From NCBI RefSeq assembly GCF_001908205.1, contig NZ_LGHL01000040.1, positions 1 through 48,688 on the forward strand: a stretch of 48,688 nucleotides of DNA. The letters run 5' to 3'. This DNA is from Bradyrhizobium sp. NAS80.1 (GTDB lineage: Bacteria > Pseudomonadota > Alphaproteobacteria > Rhizobiales > Xanthobacteraceae). Numbering within the stretch: position 1 is the stretch's first letter; each line of letters opens with the position of its first letter. Positions 33,023-43,785 of this stretch are shown piece by piece. Under the pieces are notes generated by a model, which saw only the letters and a list, made by a program, of their open reading frames with translations, was not told where the DNA came from and ran no database searches. The position numbers and the translations under genes were made by a program.

Positions 33023-33831
33023 CGCCAATCTCACTCGTGGTCTCCGACGTCGACGGCACGCTGCTGACCAAGGACAAGACGCTGACCGACCGTGCGAAGT
33101 CCGCGGTGCATCGGCTGCACAAGGCGGGCATCGGTTTCACCATCACCTCGAGCCGCCCCGCGATCGGCATGCGCTTCCTGATCGAGCCGCTGGCGCTCTG
33201 GCTGCCGGTGGGCCCCTTCAACGGCTCCTCGATCGTCGATCCCGAGATGAAGCCGATCGAGCAGCACCTGATCCCCGCAAGCGCGGCTGAACGGTCCTTG
33301 CAAATTCTCCGCGAGTTCGGCGTCGACATCTGGCTCTTTACCTATGACAAATGGCTGATCGACAACCCAGGCGGCAAGTATGTCCCGCACGAGCAGCACA
33401 CGATCCGCTCCGACCCGACCATCGTGACGGACTTCTCGCCGTACCTGGCGAGCGCCTGCAAGATCGTCGGCGCGAGCGCCGATGCCGCCGGGCTCGAGCG
33501 CTGCGAGAAGGTGATGCAGGAGGCGCTCGGCAGCCAGGCAACGGCGGTGCGCTCGCAGACCTATTATCTCGACATCACCCCGCCGGGCTTCAACAAGGGC
33601 ACCTTCGTCGAGGCGATGGCCAGGCGCTTGGGCATTTCCACCAACACGATCGCCACCATCGGCGACATGCAGAACGACCTCGCAATGTTCCGCGTCAGCG
33701 GCGTCTCGATCGCCATGGGCAACGCCACCGACGACGTCAGGGACCAGGCCACCCATGTCACCGCGACCAATGAGCAGGACGGTTTTGCGGAAGCGATGGA
33801 GATGATCCTGAAGCGCAATGAGGTTAGCTAG
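33019..33831 (+). CDS. HAD-superfamily hydrolase, Cof type
   Basis: A protein of 270 residues with HAD motif I VVSDVDGTLLTKD, the catalytic Asp pair near residue 10, motif II around TITSSRP, and the end motif IATIGDMQNDLAMF with MGNATDDVRDQA. The Cof/type IIB cap suggests a sugar-phosphate phosphatase. It is the last gene of the sugar operon, coupled to gntK, but the substrate is unknown. It runs to within 4 bases of the convergent GH15 gene without an evident terminator. Confidence 0.9.
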   Translation: MTPISLVVSDVDGTLLTKDKTLTDRAKSAVHRLHKAGIGFTITSSRPAIGMRFLIEPLALWLPVGPFNGSSIVDPEMKPIEQHLIPASAAERSLQILREFGVDIWLFTYDKWLIDNPGGKYVPHEQHTIRSDPTIVTDFSPYLASACKIVGASADAAGLERCEKVMQEALGSQATAVRSQTYYLDITPPGFNKGTFVEAMARRLGISTNTIATIGDMQNDLAMFRVSGVSIAMGNATDDVRDQATHVTATNEQDGFAEAMEMILKRNEVS

Positions 33832-33835
33832 GCCG

Positions 33836-35635
33836 CTATTGCGACCGCTGCACGGCCGGCTTCTCGCTCTCCTGCCTTGCCGCCGACAGATTATGCGCGG
33901 TGTTGATCAGCGCGATGTGGGTCAGCGCCTGCGGAAAATTGCCGGTCTGGCGCCGGGCATCTGAATCATATTCCTCGGCGAGCAGCCCGACGTCGTTGGC
34001 GATGCCGACCACGCGATCGAGCAACATCTGTGCCTTGCCGAGATCGCCCGACAAGACATGAGCATCGGCCAGCCACAGGGTGCAGGCCAGGAACGCGCCC
34101 TCGATCGGCTGCTTCTCTTCGGAGACTTCACGCGGATCGTGGCGCAGCACGAAGCCGTCGCGCATTATGTGTTTCTCGACGGCAGCGATGGTGCCACGGA
34201 CGCGCGGGTCCGATGCCGGCAGGAAGCCGACCGCCGGCAGCAGCAGCACGCTGGCGTCGAGCAGTTTTGAACCATAGGACTCGACGAAGGCATTCTCCTG
34301 CGCGTCAAAGCCCTTGTTGCAGACGTCGCGATGAATCGCCTCGCGCAAGGTGCGCCAATGCAGCAGCGGCGCCTTGAAGCCAAAGGTCTCGGCACTCTTG
34401 ATGCCGCGGTCGAAGGCGACCCAGGTCATCACCTTGGAAAAGACGTAGTGCCTGGGTTGCCCGCGCCGCTCCCAGATGCCGTGGTCGGGATGATCCCAGA
34501 CCTCGGCGAGGTGATTGAGCACGGCGCATTCCAGCGCCCAGGACTCCTCGTCGAGCTTGAGCTTGGCCATGCGTGACTGGTGGAATGCGTCGATCAACTC
34601 GCCATAGACGTCGAGCTGGAGCTGCGCATGCGCGGCGTTGCCGACGCGCACGGGCTGGGCGCCCTCATAGCCGTCGAGCCAGCCCGCCTCCCATTCCAGC
34701 AACCGCCGCTGCCCCCAGATGCCGTACATGATCTGCATGTTCGAGGGCGAGCCGGCGGCCGCGCGCAATAGCCAATTGTGCCAGGCCAAGGCTTCATCGG
34801 TGTAGCCGGCATTCATCAGCGCCAGCAGCGTGAAGGTGGCGTCGCGCAGCCAGCAGAAGCGGTAGTCCCAGTTCCTGCTGCCGCCGAGCTTTTCCGGCAG
34901 GGATGTGGTGGGCGCCGCGACAATGCCGCCGGTCGGGTCGAAGGTCAACGCCTTCAGCGTGATCAGCGAGCGCACGATCCGATCGTGATAGTCGCCGTCG
35001 CGAATGCACCGACCGCACCACTCCTGCCAGAACTCCTCGGTCTGCTGGAGCGCGATCTCCGGGTCGATCGGCTTGGGCGGATCGAGATGCGAGGGGCCAT
35101 AGGTCAGCACGAACGGCACGGCCTCACCGGCCTTCACCTCGAAGTCGGCAACCGTGGTCATATCCTCGCCGCGGGTCTCGACTGGCGTCCGCAGCACCGT
35201 CATGTCCTGGCCGCAGATCGCCAGCAGGGAATGGTCGATCCGCCGGACCCAGGGAATATCGGCGCCGAAGCCGAAGCGAATGATGAGCTGCATCCGCATC
35301 TTCACTGTGCCGCTGACGCCGCGAACCATCCGCACGATGTCGGAGGCCTTGCCGCGCGGCGGCATGAAGTCGGTCAGGGCGACTGTGCCGCCCTTCGTCT
35401 CAAAGCGTGTTTCGAGGATGAGGGTGTTGCCGAGATAGCGGCGCGAGGTCGTGGTGACGTCCTCGCTTGGTGCGATCAGCCAGCGGCCGTTCTTGTGCGT
35501 GCCGAGGATTGCGGCAAAGCAGGCGTCGGAATCGAAGGCCGGCCAGCACAGCCAGTCGATCGAGCCGTTACGCCCGACGAGCGCCGCCGTCTCGCAGTCG
35601 CCGATCAGCGCATAGTCCTCGATCTTCTGCGACAA
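33836..35635 (-). CDS. Glycoside hydrolase family 15 protein (glucoamylase-like)
   Basis: A protein of 599 residues starting MSQKIEDYALIGDCETAALV and NGSIDWLCWPAFDSDACFAA, the standard start of GH15 proteins. The catalytic-domain motif NWDYRFCWLRDATFTLLALM and a C-terminal VGLLAEEYD with the second likely acid follow. GH15 includes glucoamylase and trehalase, and the neighbourhood (trehalose and glucan genes) leaves both open. There is no signal peptide, so it acts in the cytoplasm. It lies 56 bases after malQ on the same strand and is probably cotranscribed. Confidence 0.9.
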   Translation of the reverse strand: MSQKIEDYALIGDCETAALVGRNGSIDWLCWPAFDSDACFAAILGTHKNGRWLIAPSEDVTTTSRRYLGNTLILETRFETKGGTVALTDFMPPRGKASDIVRMVRGVSGTVKMRMQLIIRFGFGADIPWVRRIDHSLLAICGQDMTVLRTPVETRGEDMTTVADFEVKAGEAVPFVLTYGPSHLDPPKPIDPEIALQQTEEFWQEWCGRCIRDGDYHDRIVRSLITLKALTFDPTGGIVAAPTTSLPEKLGGSRNWDYRFCWLRDATFTLLALMNAGYTDEALAWHNWLLRAAAGSPSNMQIMYGIWGQRRLLEWEAGWLDGYEGAQPVRVGNAAHAQLQLDVYGELIDAFHQSRMAKLKLDEESWALECAVLNHLAEVWDHPDHGIWERRGQPRHYVFSKVMTWVAFDRGIKSAETFGFKAPLLHWRTLREAIHRDVCNKGFDAQENAFVESYGSKLLDASVLLLPAVGFLPASDPRVRGTIAAVEKHIMRDGFVLRHDPREVSEEKQPIEGAFLACTLWLADAHVLSGDLGKAQMLLDRVVGIANDVGLLAEEYDSDARRQTGNFPQALTHIALINTAHNLSAARQESEKPAVQRSQ

Positions 35636-35691
35636 TGTTTGCGAGCCTTGGAACTAGCCCTTGGAAATAGTCCCTGGAAATCCCCGGCTAG

Positions 35692-37653
35692 TCAACTCCC
35701 GCCGGTCAGTGAACGTTCCCGCGTCGCGGCCTTCAAAGCCGCGAGATCGATCTTCGAGGCGATCTTGTCGAGCGCAACAGGCAACCGCCGGCGCCAGTTC
35801 GGATGCTCGTCGATCGTGCCGGGAATGTTGGGCTGGTCGATCACGCCGAGCAGATCCTCCAGCGACACCGCGAGCAGCCGCGAGGGCGTGCGCGACAGGA
35901 AGGCGAGCACCGAATAGAGATCGTTGGCGTTGATGCCGTTCTGGCGCAGGATCTCGTCAAGCATGCCGAGCGCATCCCAGCGCGCCTGGTCGTTCTCGCC
36001 GGGGTCAAGTCCGAGCGACCGCTTCATCTTGAGGTCGCTGAAGGAGCGCCAACCCGCGTAGGTGCACAGATCATGCGTGTTCAGCGTCACCAGCGCGTTC
36101 GGCCGGTAGTAGTCGACATTGCGGAAGTGACCGGCGTGGTCGCGTTCGAACATCATGACGAGGTAGGACCAGATGCCGAAATCCTGCATGGTCTCGCGAA
36201 AGCCTTCCGGCACGGTCCCGAGATCCTCGCCGATCACGATACATTTATGCGCCGCGCTCTCACGCACCACGGCGCCAAGCATCGCCTCGAACGGCATCTG
36301 CACATAGGCGCCGTTGTCCGGCTTGAAGCCGCGCGGCACCAGATAAAGCCGCTTCAGCCCAAGCACGTGATCGAGCCGGATCGCGCCGGCATGGCGCATC
36401 GAGGCGGCCAGCATATCGGCAAACGGCACGAAGGACTTCGCTTCCAGGCCGCCGGCGTTGAAGCCGGCCAGGCCCCAGTCCTGGCCTACGGTATTGAGCA
36501 CATCGGGCGGCGCGCCGACGGCGAGGTGGCGCGAGATCGCCATCTGCTCGTTCCAGGCATCGAAGCCGTTGGACTGCACGCCGACGGCGACGTCGAGATA
36601 TAGCCCGACCCGCATGCCGAGCTGGCCGGCAAGCTCCCTGGCAGCATGCAGTTGCAGATCAGCCGTCCATTGCACGAACTCGACGAACTCGACCTCGCGC
36701 TTGTCCGGACCGTTGCGCAACTCGGCGCATTTTGCATCAATCGGCTGCTGCCATTCCACCGGCCATTCCCACCACGGCGCCATGAAGCGATGGCGCAGCA
36801 CCTCGAAGCAGGCAAAACGGGACAACAGCGGAGCGCGAGCGGTGCGGAATGCGTCGAACTCCCTGCGGCGTGCATCGCTCGCCTTTGTCACGAAAGCGTC
36901 AAAGACAGCCCGCAAGCCGCGCCATTTCAGCGCCGCCATGTCGGCATAAGGCACGCGATCGCCTTCGCGCAGGCGCGCGGCGATCGCGGCCGCGTCAGGC
37001 ACGAGGTCCGCCGAATATTCCGGAATCGCCTCGACGTCGATATAGAGCGGATTGAGGAACAGCCGGCTGTTCGGCGAATACGGGCTACAATCGGCCGGAT
37101 GATTGTCGAACAGCACGTGCAGCGGGTTGAGCCCGACGCCGTCAGCCCCTAGCTGCTTTGCGAGCCGGACAAGGTCGGCCAAGTCGGTGAAATCGCCGAT
37201 GCCCCAATTGCGGTTCGAGCGGATGCTGTAGAGCTGCACGGCAAGCAGCCAGCCGCGGTCGAAATCGCCGCCGAAGGCTCGTTCGGGCGCCACGATCATC
37301 GGCACCTCTTCCGTCACCCCGTCGGCATCGGTCAGCGTCAACCGGTGGTAACCGAGCGGCAGGCCGTCGGGCCAGGCAATAACGGGCTCGCGCGTCTCGC
37401 CTTGGGCGATCACATTAGCGTTGCCGTTGATTTTCCATTTGAGCGGCGGCGCGCCGGTGGCCACCAATTCCGTCCGCGGATGTCCCAACGCGCGAACCAC
37501 GACGGGACCACTGACGAAGCGGTAGACCCGCTTTTCCGGCAGGGCGTCCAGGATGGATTTGAGGGCTACGGGATCGGTGACCCGCAGCTTTCCGAGGGCG
37601 TCGATGAATTCGGACTGAACGCCCTTGATCTGGGCTTGAACTAAAAGATCCAT
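35692..37653 (-). CDS. malQ: 4-alpha-glucanotransferase
   Basis: A GH77 enzyme of 653 residues that moves glucan chains between malto-oligosaccharides. Seen are SIRSNRNWGIGDFTDLADLV, ADGVGLNPLHVLF, SPYSPNSRLFLNPLYIDVEA, the catalytic-site AIRLDHVLGLKRLYLVPRG, CIVIGEDLGTVPEGFRETM and NTHDLCTYAGW. An N-terminal extension of about 130 residues precedes the catalytic domain, common in alphaproteobacterial MalQ. It is divergent from the glgE remnant. It would work with GlgX and TreY/TreZ on glycogen-derived chains. Confidence 0.94.
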   Translation of the reverse strand: MDLLVQAQIKGVQSEFIDALGKLRVTDPVALKSILDALPEKRVYRFVSGPVVVRALGHPRTELVATGAPPLKWKINGNANVIAQGETREPVIAWPDGLPLGYHRLTLTDADGVTEEVPMIVAPERAFGGDFDRGWLLAVQLYSIRSNRNWGIGDFTDLADLVRLAKQLGADGVGLNPLHVLFDNHPADCSPYSPNSRLFLNPLYIDVEAIPEYSADLVPDAAAIAARLREGDRVPYADMAALKWRGLRAVFDAFVTKASDARRREFDAFRTARAPLLSRFACFEVLRHRFMAPWWEWPVEWQQPIDAKCAELRNGPDKREVEFVEFVQWTADLQLHAARELAGQLGMRVGLYLDVAVGVQSNGFDAWNEQMAISRHLAVGAPPDVLNTVGQDWGLAGFNAGGLEAKSFVPFADMLAASMRHAGAIRLDHVLGLKRLYLVPRGFKPDNGAYVQMPFEAMLGAVVRESAAHKCIVIGEDLGTVPEGFRETMQDFGIWSYLVMMFERDHAGHFRNVDYYRPNALVTLNTHDLCTYAGWRSFSDLKMKRSLGLDPGENDQARWDALGMLDEILRQNGINANDLYSVLAFLSRTPSRLLAVSLEDLLGVIDQPNIPGTIDEHPNWRRRLPVALDKIASKIDLAALKAATRERSLTGGS

Positions 37654-37728
37654 TCGGCACGCAGCTTGCTGGCCACCCTTTTGCCGGGGGCATCGATTTT
37701 AATGAGGCAGCGAAAGACGTTAGTCGGC

Positions 37729-37753
37729 AACTCGCAGACGCACCTGCTGTTCC
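37729..37753 (-). promoter_or_regulatory. Possible EcfG-like promoter of malQ
   Basis: On the minus strand GGAAC (37753-37749) is followed after 16 bases by AGTT (37732-37729), one mismatch from the GGAAC-N16/17-CGTT stress consensus. It lies about 75 bases before malQ in the 201-base divergent region 37654-37854. With one mismatch in a four-base box it is weak evidence. Confidence 0.3.
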
Positions 37754-37854
37754 CGCAGGGAACCAATGACACACAAGCGGCTTTCTATATAGGTACCAAG
37801 CGTAGGTTCCCGATAAGGGAAACGGGCCCCTGCTTTCTTGTCAATGGCATCACC

Positions 37855-38337
37855 GTGAACAAGACAATTCAAACTGTCGAGAGTGCCGCAGGCGGCGGTG
37901 CCTTCCTTATTGAGGCCTTCCTTATTGAGGACGTCTATCCGTTGATCGATAGTGGCCGCTTCGCTGTAAAGCGGATCGCGGGTGAGCGTGTCGAGGTCTG
38001 GGCCGACATCTATCGCGACGGCGACGCCGTTGCCAGCGCTGCGCTGATCTGGCGCGAGGAGCAGAACCGGGAATGGCAGAACGAGCCTATGATCCATCAC
38101 GGCAATGACCGCTGGTCAGGCTCGTTCACACCCGCTGAGCCCGGTCAGTATATCTATGCGATCGAAGCCTGGACCGACGAATTCGCCACCTGGTCCCACG
38201 GGGTCGCGCAGCGACACCATGTGACGGCACTCGAAAATCTCCTCACCGGCGAACAGTCCCGCATCGAATGGGGCGGGATCAGGTTGTATATTGATCCCGA
38301 CCGCGATCCGGCGCTCTTGTTCCGCTGCCTGGCGTAA
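37855..38337 (+). CDS. glgE: GlgE remnant: maltosyltransferase N-terminal domain only
   Basis: The complete maltose-1-phosphate:glucan maltosyltransferase has about 650-700 residues; this frame has 160. Residues 1-116 match the GlgE N-terminal domain (GRFAVKRIAGERVEVWADIY, NDRWSGSFTPAEPGQYIYAI, EAWTDEFATWSHG). From about 126 on, LENLLTGEQSRIEWGGIRLY and DPALLFRC look like the extreme GlgE C-terminus. The GH13 catalytic domain in between is missing without loss of frame. A 15-base tandem duplication repeats AFLIE near the start. I chose GTG 37855 (VNKTIQTVES) by family likeness; the frame is open to 37666. It lies 11 bases before treS. It cannot be catalytic. Confidence 0.75.
   Translation: MNKTIQTVESAAGGGAFLIEAFLIEDVYPLIDSGRFAVKRIAGERVEVWADIYRDGDAVASAALIWREEQNREWQNEPMIHHGNDRWSGSFTPAEPGQYIYAIEAWTDEFATWSHGVAQRHHVTALENLLTGEQSRIEWGGIRLYIDPDRDPALLFRCLA
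37900..37929 (+). repeat. 15-bp tandem duplication inside the glgE remnant
   Basis: GCCTTCCTTATTGAG occurs twice in a row (37900-37914 and 37915-37929), adding five residues (AFLIE) in frame. Other GlgE proteins, as I recall them, have this segment once. Confidence 0.85.
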
Positions 38338-38348
38338 GGGGCCACGCC

Positions 38349-41300
38349 ATGAATGTTCTGTCTTCCGTCGACACCAAGAAAGTTGAGGCTGCCGAGATCG
38401 TGGACGAGCTCTGGTACAAGGACGCCATCATCTACCAGCTGCACGTCAAGGCTTTTGCCGACAGCAACAATGACGGCATCGGCGACTTCGCTGGCCTGAC
38501 CGAGAAGCTGCCCTATCTCCAGGAGCTCGGCGTCACCGCGCTGTGGCTGCTGCCGTTCTATCCCTCGCCCGGCCGCGACGACGGCTACGACATCGCCGAT
38601 TATGGCTCGGTCAACCCCGATTTCGGGACGATGAAGGACTTCAAGCGCTTCATCCAGGAAGCGCAGAAGCGCGGCCTGCGCGTCATCACCGAGCTCGTCG
38701 TCAACCACACTTCCGACCAGCACAAATGGTTCAAGCGCGCACGCCGCAGTCATCCGGGCTCGAGCGCGCGAAACTGGTATGTCTGGAGCGACACCGACCA
38801 GAAATACCAGGGCACGCGCATCATCTTCACCGACACGGAGAAGTCGAACTGGACCTGGGATCGCGAGGCCGGCGCCTTCTACTGGCACCGCTTCTTCTCG
38901 CACCAGCCTGACCTCAATTTCGACAATCCGCGCGTGGTCAGCGCCCTGATCCAGGTGATGAAGCGCTGGTTAGACGCCGGTGTCGACGGCTTCCGTCTGG
39001 ACGCCATTCCCTATCTCTGCGAGCGCGAGGGCACCTCGAACGAGAATCTCCCGGAGACGCATGCGATCATCAAGCGCCTGCGCCAGGAGCTGGATTCCTA
39101 TTCCAAGGGCAAGCTGCTGCTCGCCGAGGCCAATCAATGGCCGGAGGACGTGCAGGAATATTTCGGCCGTGGCGACGAATGCCACATGGCCTACCACTTC
39201 CCGCTGATGCCGCGCATCTACATGGCGATCGCGCAGGAGGATCGTTTCCCGATCACCGACATCCTGCGCCAGACCCCGGACATTCCGGCGAGCTGTCAAT
39301 GGGCACTGTTCCTGCGCAATCATGACGAACTGACGCTGGAGATGGTCACCGACGTCGAGCGCGACTATCTCTGGACCACCTACGCCAACGACCCGCGCGC
39401 CCGCATCAATGTCGGCATCCGCAGGCGCCTTGCGCCACTGATGGACAACGACCGGCGCAAGATCGAGCTGATGAATTCGCTGCTGCTGTCGTTCCCCGGC
39501 ACGCCGATCATCTATTACGGCGACGAGATTGGCATGGGCGACAACATCTATCTCGGCGACCGCAACGGCGTGCGCACGCCGATGCAGTGGAGCCCGGACC
39601 GCAACGGTGGCTTCTCGCGCTGCGACCCGGCCCGCCTCTACGCGCCGCTGATCATGGATCCCGTCTACGGCTACGAGTCTGTGAACGTGGAGGCGCAGTC
39701 GCGCAGCCTGTCCTCGCTGCTCAGCGCCACCAAGCGGCTGATCTCGGTGCGCAAGTCGACGCTCGCCTTCGGCCGCGGCACCATGACCTTCATCCGCCCG
39801 GCCAACCGCTCCGTGCTCGCCTACGTCAGGCAGTATCGCGACGAGGTGATCCTCTGCGTCGCCAATCTATCGCGCGCCGCGCAGGCGACCGAGCTCGACC
39901 TGTCGCCGTGGAAGGACCGCATCCCGCAGGAGATGCTCGGCCGCACCCGCTTCCCGGCGGTCGGCGAGCTGCCCTACATGATCACGCTGGGGCCCTACGG
40001 CTTCTACTGGTTCCACCTGCTGGAGCGCGACAAGTCCGAGCCGGTGACGCCGCGCGCGGTGCCGGAGTTCGAAACGCTGGTGGTGCCGGTCAATTCGACC
40101 TGGGTGTCGCTCGCGCGCGAGCGTGGCGTGTTCGAGCATGACGTGCTGCCGGACTTCCTATCGCGCACGCGCTGGTTTCCCGAGCACAACCCCAAGCACA
40201 TCAACCCCACGCTGACCTCGGCGGTGCCGTTCTGCGACATCGGCGACAACCGACCCTGGATCGCGTTCTTCGAAGCGACACAACACGACGTCACCACGCG
40301 CTATGTGCTGCCGATGCAGATCGAGTGGTTGCGCTTCGACCGCGACCGCTTCAACCCGAAAGCGCTCGCCGCCGTTCGCCAGGGCGCGCGCGAAGGCACG
40401 CTGCTCGATGTCGCGACCGGACAGATCTTCATCGGCCTGTTCCTGCGCAATCTGTCGCAGAACCTGGTGGTGGAGGAGAACAATCTGCGGCTGGAGTTCA
40501 AGGCGACCAGCCTGTTCGCCGATTACACCATCAAGGAGCCCGAGCGCATTCGCGCCATCGAGCAGTCCAACAGCACGGCGTTGGTCGACAACCAGTATGT
40601 CGCCAAGATCTATCGCCAGCTCGAAAGCGGCATGAACCCCGAGATCGAGATCGGCCACTATCTCACCGAGGTCGCACGCTTTGCCAATGCGCCGGCGCTG
40701 CTCGGCAGCGTCGAGCTGGTCGAAGGTGAGCAGCGCAGCGCTATCGGAGTGCTGCACGCCTTTGTCGCGAACCAGGGCGACGGCTGGGGCGTGACCACGG
40801 GCTATCTCGACCGCTATATCGACGAGCAGCGAGTGCTGCAGCCGGGCGAAATGCCCCGAGAGACTCAGGAACAGGCGCCTTATCTGCACTTCATGGCGCA
40901 GATCGGCCGGCGGCTCGCCGAGCTGCATGTCGCCCTGGCTGCGGCAAAGCCCGACGATCTCGCCCCGGAGCCGACCGGCTCCGCACACATCAGGCGCTGG
41001 ATGGCCGACCTCAAGGCGCGTGCCGAGAGGGTCTTCGAGCGGTTGGCCGACAGCCGCGACGGCCTGCGGGAAGCGGACCGGCCGCTGATCGACGAACTCG
41101 CAGCAGTGCGTGCGACCCTGCCCGACCGGCTGAATGCACTATTGCCACCCGACATCGGCGGGTTGAACATCCGTCATCATGGCGACTTCCGGCTCGGGCA
41201 AACTCTGATCGTGAAGGACGACATCTTCATCATCGACTTCGACGGCGATCCGCGTCTGCCGCTGGCCGACAAGCGGCGCAAGGCACCGGCCGCGCGCGAC

Positions 41301-41642
41301 GTCGCCGGCCTGATCCGCTCGATCGACCTGTCGGTGACCGCGGCGCTCCATCGCGCGCTCGCGGGCGCCTCCGACGAGCAGGCCCGGCTCACGGCCGCAC
41401 TCGACGAATGGCGCGAACGCGCCACCGCGACATTCATGTCCGCCTACCGCGACGCCATGACCGACCGGCGGCTCTGGCCGAACGATCCGCGATCTGCGCA
41501 AGGCCTGTTAAGGTTTTTCCTGCTTGATCACGCGTTCGACGAGGTAGAGTACGAGCTGTCGCACCGGCCCGAGGGGCTCCAAGCGCCGCTGACCGGACTG
41601 CTTCGCATTCTGTCCAGTACCGAGAGCGAAGCCCATGCCTAA
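38349..41642 (+). CDS. treS: Trehalose synthase fused to maltokinase
   Basis: A protein of 1097 residues. The first half (about 1-560) is the GH13 trehalose synthase that interconverts maltose and trehalose: [20 protein letters not shown], the nucleophile in [13 protein letters not shown], the acid in [14 protein letters not shown] and [14 protein letters not shown]. The second half (about 590-1097) is maltokinase, which makes maltose-1-phosphate: [20 protein letters not shown], the catalytic loop [13 protein letters not shown] and the metal site IIDFDGDP. The fusion is common in proteobacteria. It overlaps glgB by 8 bases. Its product would normally feed GlgE, which is damaged just upstream. 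Confidence 0.95.
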   Translation: MNVLSSVDTKKVEAAEIVDELWYKDAIIYQLHVKAFADSNNDGIGDFAGLTEKLPYLQELGVTALWLLPFYPSPGRDDGYDIADYGSVNPDFGTMKDFKRFIQEAQKRGLRVITELVVNHTSDQHKWFKRARRSHPGSSARNWYVWSDTDQKYQGTRIIFTDTEKSNWTWDREAGAFYWHRFFSHQPDLNFDNPRVVSALIQVMKRWLDAGVDGFRLDAIPYLCEREGTSNENLPETHAIIKRLRQELDSYSKGKLLLAEANQWPEDVQEYFGRGDECHMAYHFPLMPRIYMAIAQEDRFPITDILRQTPDIPASCQWALFLRNHDELTLEMVTDVERDYLWTTYANDPRARINVGIRRRLAPLMDNDRRKIELMNSLLLSFPGTPIIYYGDEIGMGDNIYLGDRNGVRTPMQWSPDRNGGFSRCDPARLYAPLIMDPVYGYESVNVEAQSRSLSSLLSATKRLISVRKSTLAFGRGTMTFIRPANRSVLAYVRQYRDEVILCVANLSRAAQATELDLSPWKDRIPQEMLGRTRFPAVGELPYMITLGPYGFYWFHLLERDKSEPVTPRAVPEFETLVVPVNSTWVSLARERGVFEHDVLPDFLSRTRWFPEHNPKHINPTLTSAVPFCDIGDNRPWIAFFEATQHDVTTRYVLPMQIEWLRFDRDRFNPKALAAVRQGAREGTLLDVATGQIFIGLFLRNLSQNLVVEENNLRLEFKATSLFADYTIKEPERIRAIEQSNSTALVDNQYVAKIYRQLESGMNPEIEIGHYLTEVARFANAPALLGSVELVEGEQRSAIGVLHAFVANQGDGWGVTTGYLDRYIDEQRVLQPGEMPRETQEQAPYLHFMAQIGRRLAELHVALAAAKPDDLAPEPTGSAHIRRWMADLKARAERVFERLADSRDGLREADRPLIDELAAVRATLPDRLNALLPPDIGGLNIRHHGDFRLGQTLIVKDDIFIIDFDGDPRLPLADKRRKAPAARDVAGLIRSIDLSVTAALHRALAGASDEQARLTAALDEWRERATATFMSAYRDAMTDRRLWPNDPRSAQGLLRFFLLDHAFDEVEYELSHRPEGLQAPLTGLLRILSSTESEAHA

Positions 41643-43782
41643 ACTGCCCGCCGAGGCCTACGCGATCATCGAGGGCCGGCACTCCGATCCCTTCCACTAT
41701 CTCGGGCTGCATCCCGAAGGTGGCAAGAGCGTGGTGCGCGCCTTCCTGCCCGAGGCCTCGAATGTCGAGGCGGTCGGTGAGCATGGCGAGGTGGCGAAGC
41801 TCGATCGCGTCCACGACGCAGGCCTGTTCATCGGCACCCTGCCGAACGGCTCGAAGCACTATCAGCTGCGTGCCAGGTTCGGCGATAACGTCGTCGAGTT
41901 CGAAGACGCCTACCGCTTTCCGCCGATCCTGACTGATTTCGACCTCTATCTGCTCGGCGAGGGCACCCATCAGCGCCTCTATGACAAGCTAGGCGCGCAT
42001 CCGATGCGGCTGGAAGGCATCGACGGCATCGGCTTCGTGGTACTGGCGCCGAATGCGCGGCGCGTGTCCGTGGTCGGCGATTTCAACTTCTGGGACGCGC
42101 GGCGTCATCCCATGCGGGTACGCGGCAGTGGCTATTGGGAATTGTTCATCCCGCACGCCAAGCAAGGGGATCACTACAAGTTCGACATCGTCGGGCCGAA
42201 CGGCCACCAGCTGCCGCTGAAGTCCGATCCGCTGGCGTTTGCGACCGAGCTGCGGCCGAAGACGGCCTCGATCGTGTTCGACGAGGCGCATCTGCCGCGT
42301 CCGCGCCCGGCGCCTGACGGGATCAACGCGCTGTCGGCGCCGATGTCGATCTATGAGGTCCATCTCGGCTCGTGGCGGCGCAAGAACGGCAATGAATGGC
42401 TGACCTATCGCGAGCTCGCCGAGCAGCTGCCGGCCTATGCCCGCGACATGGGCTTTACCCATCTCGAATTCCTCCCCGTGAGCGAGCACCCGTTCGACGG
42501 CTCCTGGGGCTATCAGCCGACCGCCCTCTATGCGCCAACCAGCCGTTTCGGGACGCCGGAGGAGTTTGCCGCGCTGGTCGATGCCTGCCACCGCGAGGGC
42601 ATCGGCGTGCTGCTCGACTGGGTGCCCGGTCACTTCCCGGACGATCCGCACGGGCTCGGTCATTTCGACGGCACCTCGCTCTACGAGCACGCCAATCCGC
42701 TCCAGGGCCGTCACCTCGACTGGGGCACGCTGATCTATAATTACGGCCGCACCGAAGTAACGAACTTCCTGGTGTCGAACGCACTGTTCTGGCTGGAGCG
42801 ATACGCGATCGACGGGCTGCGCGTCGATGCGGTCGCCTCCATGCTGTATCTCGACTACAGCCGCCCGCCCGGTGCCTGGATTCCGAACCAGTATGGCGGC
42901 CGGGAGAACATCGAGGCGATCGCGTTCCTGCGCCGCTTCAACACCGAATTGTTCTCCCGCTTCCCGCAGGCGACCACTGCGGCCGAGGAATCCACCGCCT
43001 GGCCGCAGGTCTCACGTCCGGTCGAATTCGGCGGCCTCGGCTTCGGCTACAAGTGGAACATGGGCTGGATGCATGACACGCTGAACTACATCAGCAAGGA
43101 TCCGATCCACCGCAAGCATCATCACGGCGAGATCCTGTTCGGCCTGCATTACGCCTTCTCGGAGAACTTCATCCTGCCGCTGTCGCATGACGAGGTCGTG
43201 CACGGCAAACGCTCGATCCTCGGCCGGATGCCCGGCGACGAATGGCAGCGCTTCGCGAACTTGCGTGCCTATTACAGCTTCATGTTCGGTCATCCCGGCA
43301 AGAAGCTCCTGTTCATGGGCGCGGAGATCGCGCAAAGCCGCGAGTGGAATCACGACCAGTCGCTCGACTGGCACCTGCTCGAATACAAATATCATTCCGG
43401 CATCCAGGCGCTGATCCGCGACCTCAACCGGCTTTATCGCGCGGTGCCGGCGCTGCACCAGATGGATTGCGATCAGGCCGGCTTCGAATGGGTGATCACT
43501 GACGACGCCAATCGCAACGTGTTCGCCTGGCTGCGCAAGGGGTTTGACGAGCACGCGCCGTGCCTGGTGATCGTCAACTTCTCACCCAATGTCTATCGCA
43601 ACTACCGCGTTCGCGTGCCCTTTGCCGGCAGGTGGAAAGAGGTGTTCAATTCGGACTCCGCCCATTATGGCGGCACCAATGTCGGGAACATCGGCGAGGT
43701 CCACGCGGTTGACGGCAAGGCGCCCGAGCTCCGCCTCACCGTTCCGCCACTCGCCGCGATCTTCCTCGTTCCTGAAAGCTGA
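41635..43782 (+). CDS. glgB: 1,4-alpha-glucan branching enzyme
   Basis: A GH13 enzyme of 715 residues making alpha-1,6 branches. Seen are [14 protein letters not shown] of the first N-terminal module, [16 protein letters not shown] of the CBM48 module, [16 protein letters not shown], the nucleophile in [18 protein letters not shown], the acid in [12 protein letters not shown], and [13 protein letters not shown]. Length and two N-terminal modules match the long type of GlgB. The start lies within the last codons of treS, and a 3-base gap separates it from glgX, so the genes are read together. Confidence 0.96.
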   Translation: MPKLPAEAYAIIEGRHSDPFHYLGLHPEGGKSVVRAFLPEASNVEAVGEHGEVAKLDRVHDAGLFIGTLPNGSKHYQLRARFGDNVVEFEDAYRFPPILTDFDLYLLGEGTHQRLYDKLGAHPMRLEGIDGIGFVVLAPNARRVSVVGDFNFWDARRHPMRVRGSGYWELFIPHAKQGDHYKFDIVGPNGHQLPLKSDPLAFATELRPKTASIVFDEAHLPRPRPAPDGINALSAPMSIYEVHLGSWRRKNGNEWLTYRELAEQLPAYARDMGFTHLEFLPVSEHPFDGSWGYQPTALYAPTSRFGTPEEFAALVDACHREGIGVLLDWVPGHFPDDPHGLGHFDGTSLYEHANPLQGRHLDWGTLIYNYGRTEVTNFLVSNALFWLERYAIDGLRVDAVASMLYLDYSRPPGAWIPNQYGGRENIEAIAFLRRFNTELFSRFPQATTAAEESTAWPQVSRPVEFGGLGFGYKWNMGWMHDTLNYISKDPIHRKHHHGEILFGLHYAFSENFILPLSHDEVVHGKRSILGRMPGDEWQRFANLRAYYSFMFGHPGKKLLFMGAEIAQSREWNHDQSLDWHLLEYKYHSGIQALIRDLNRLYRAVPALHQMDCDQAGFEWVITDDANRNVFAWLRKGFDEHAPCLVIVNFSPNVYRNYRVRVPFAGRWKEVFNSDSAHYGGTNVGNIGEVHAVDGKAPELRLTVPPLAAIFLVPES

Positions 43783-43785
43783 CCC

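Noticed and set aside
37760..37790. EcfG promoter before the glgE remnant on the plus strand
   Set aside because: GGAAC is followed by GCTT or CTTT at the required distance, too far from the consensus.
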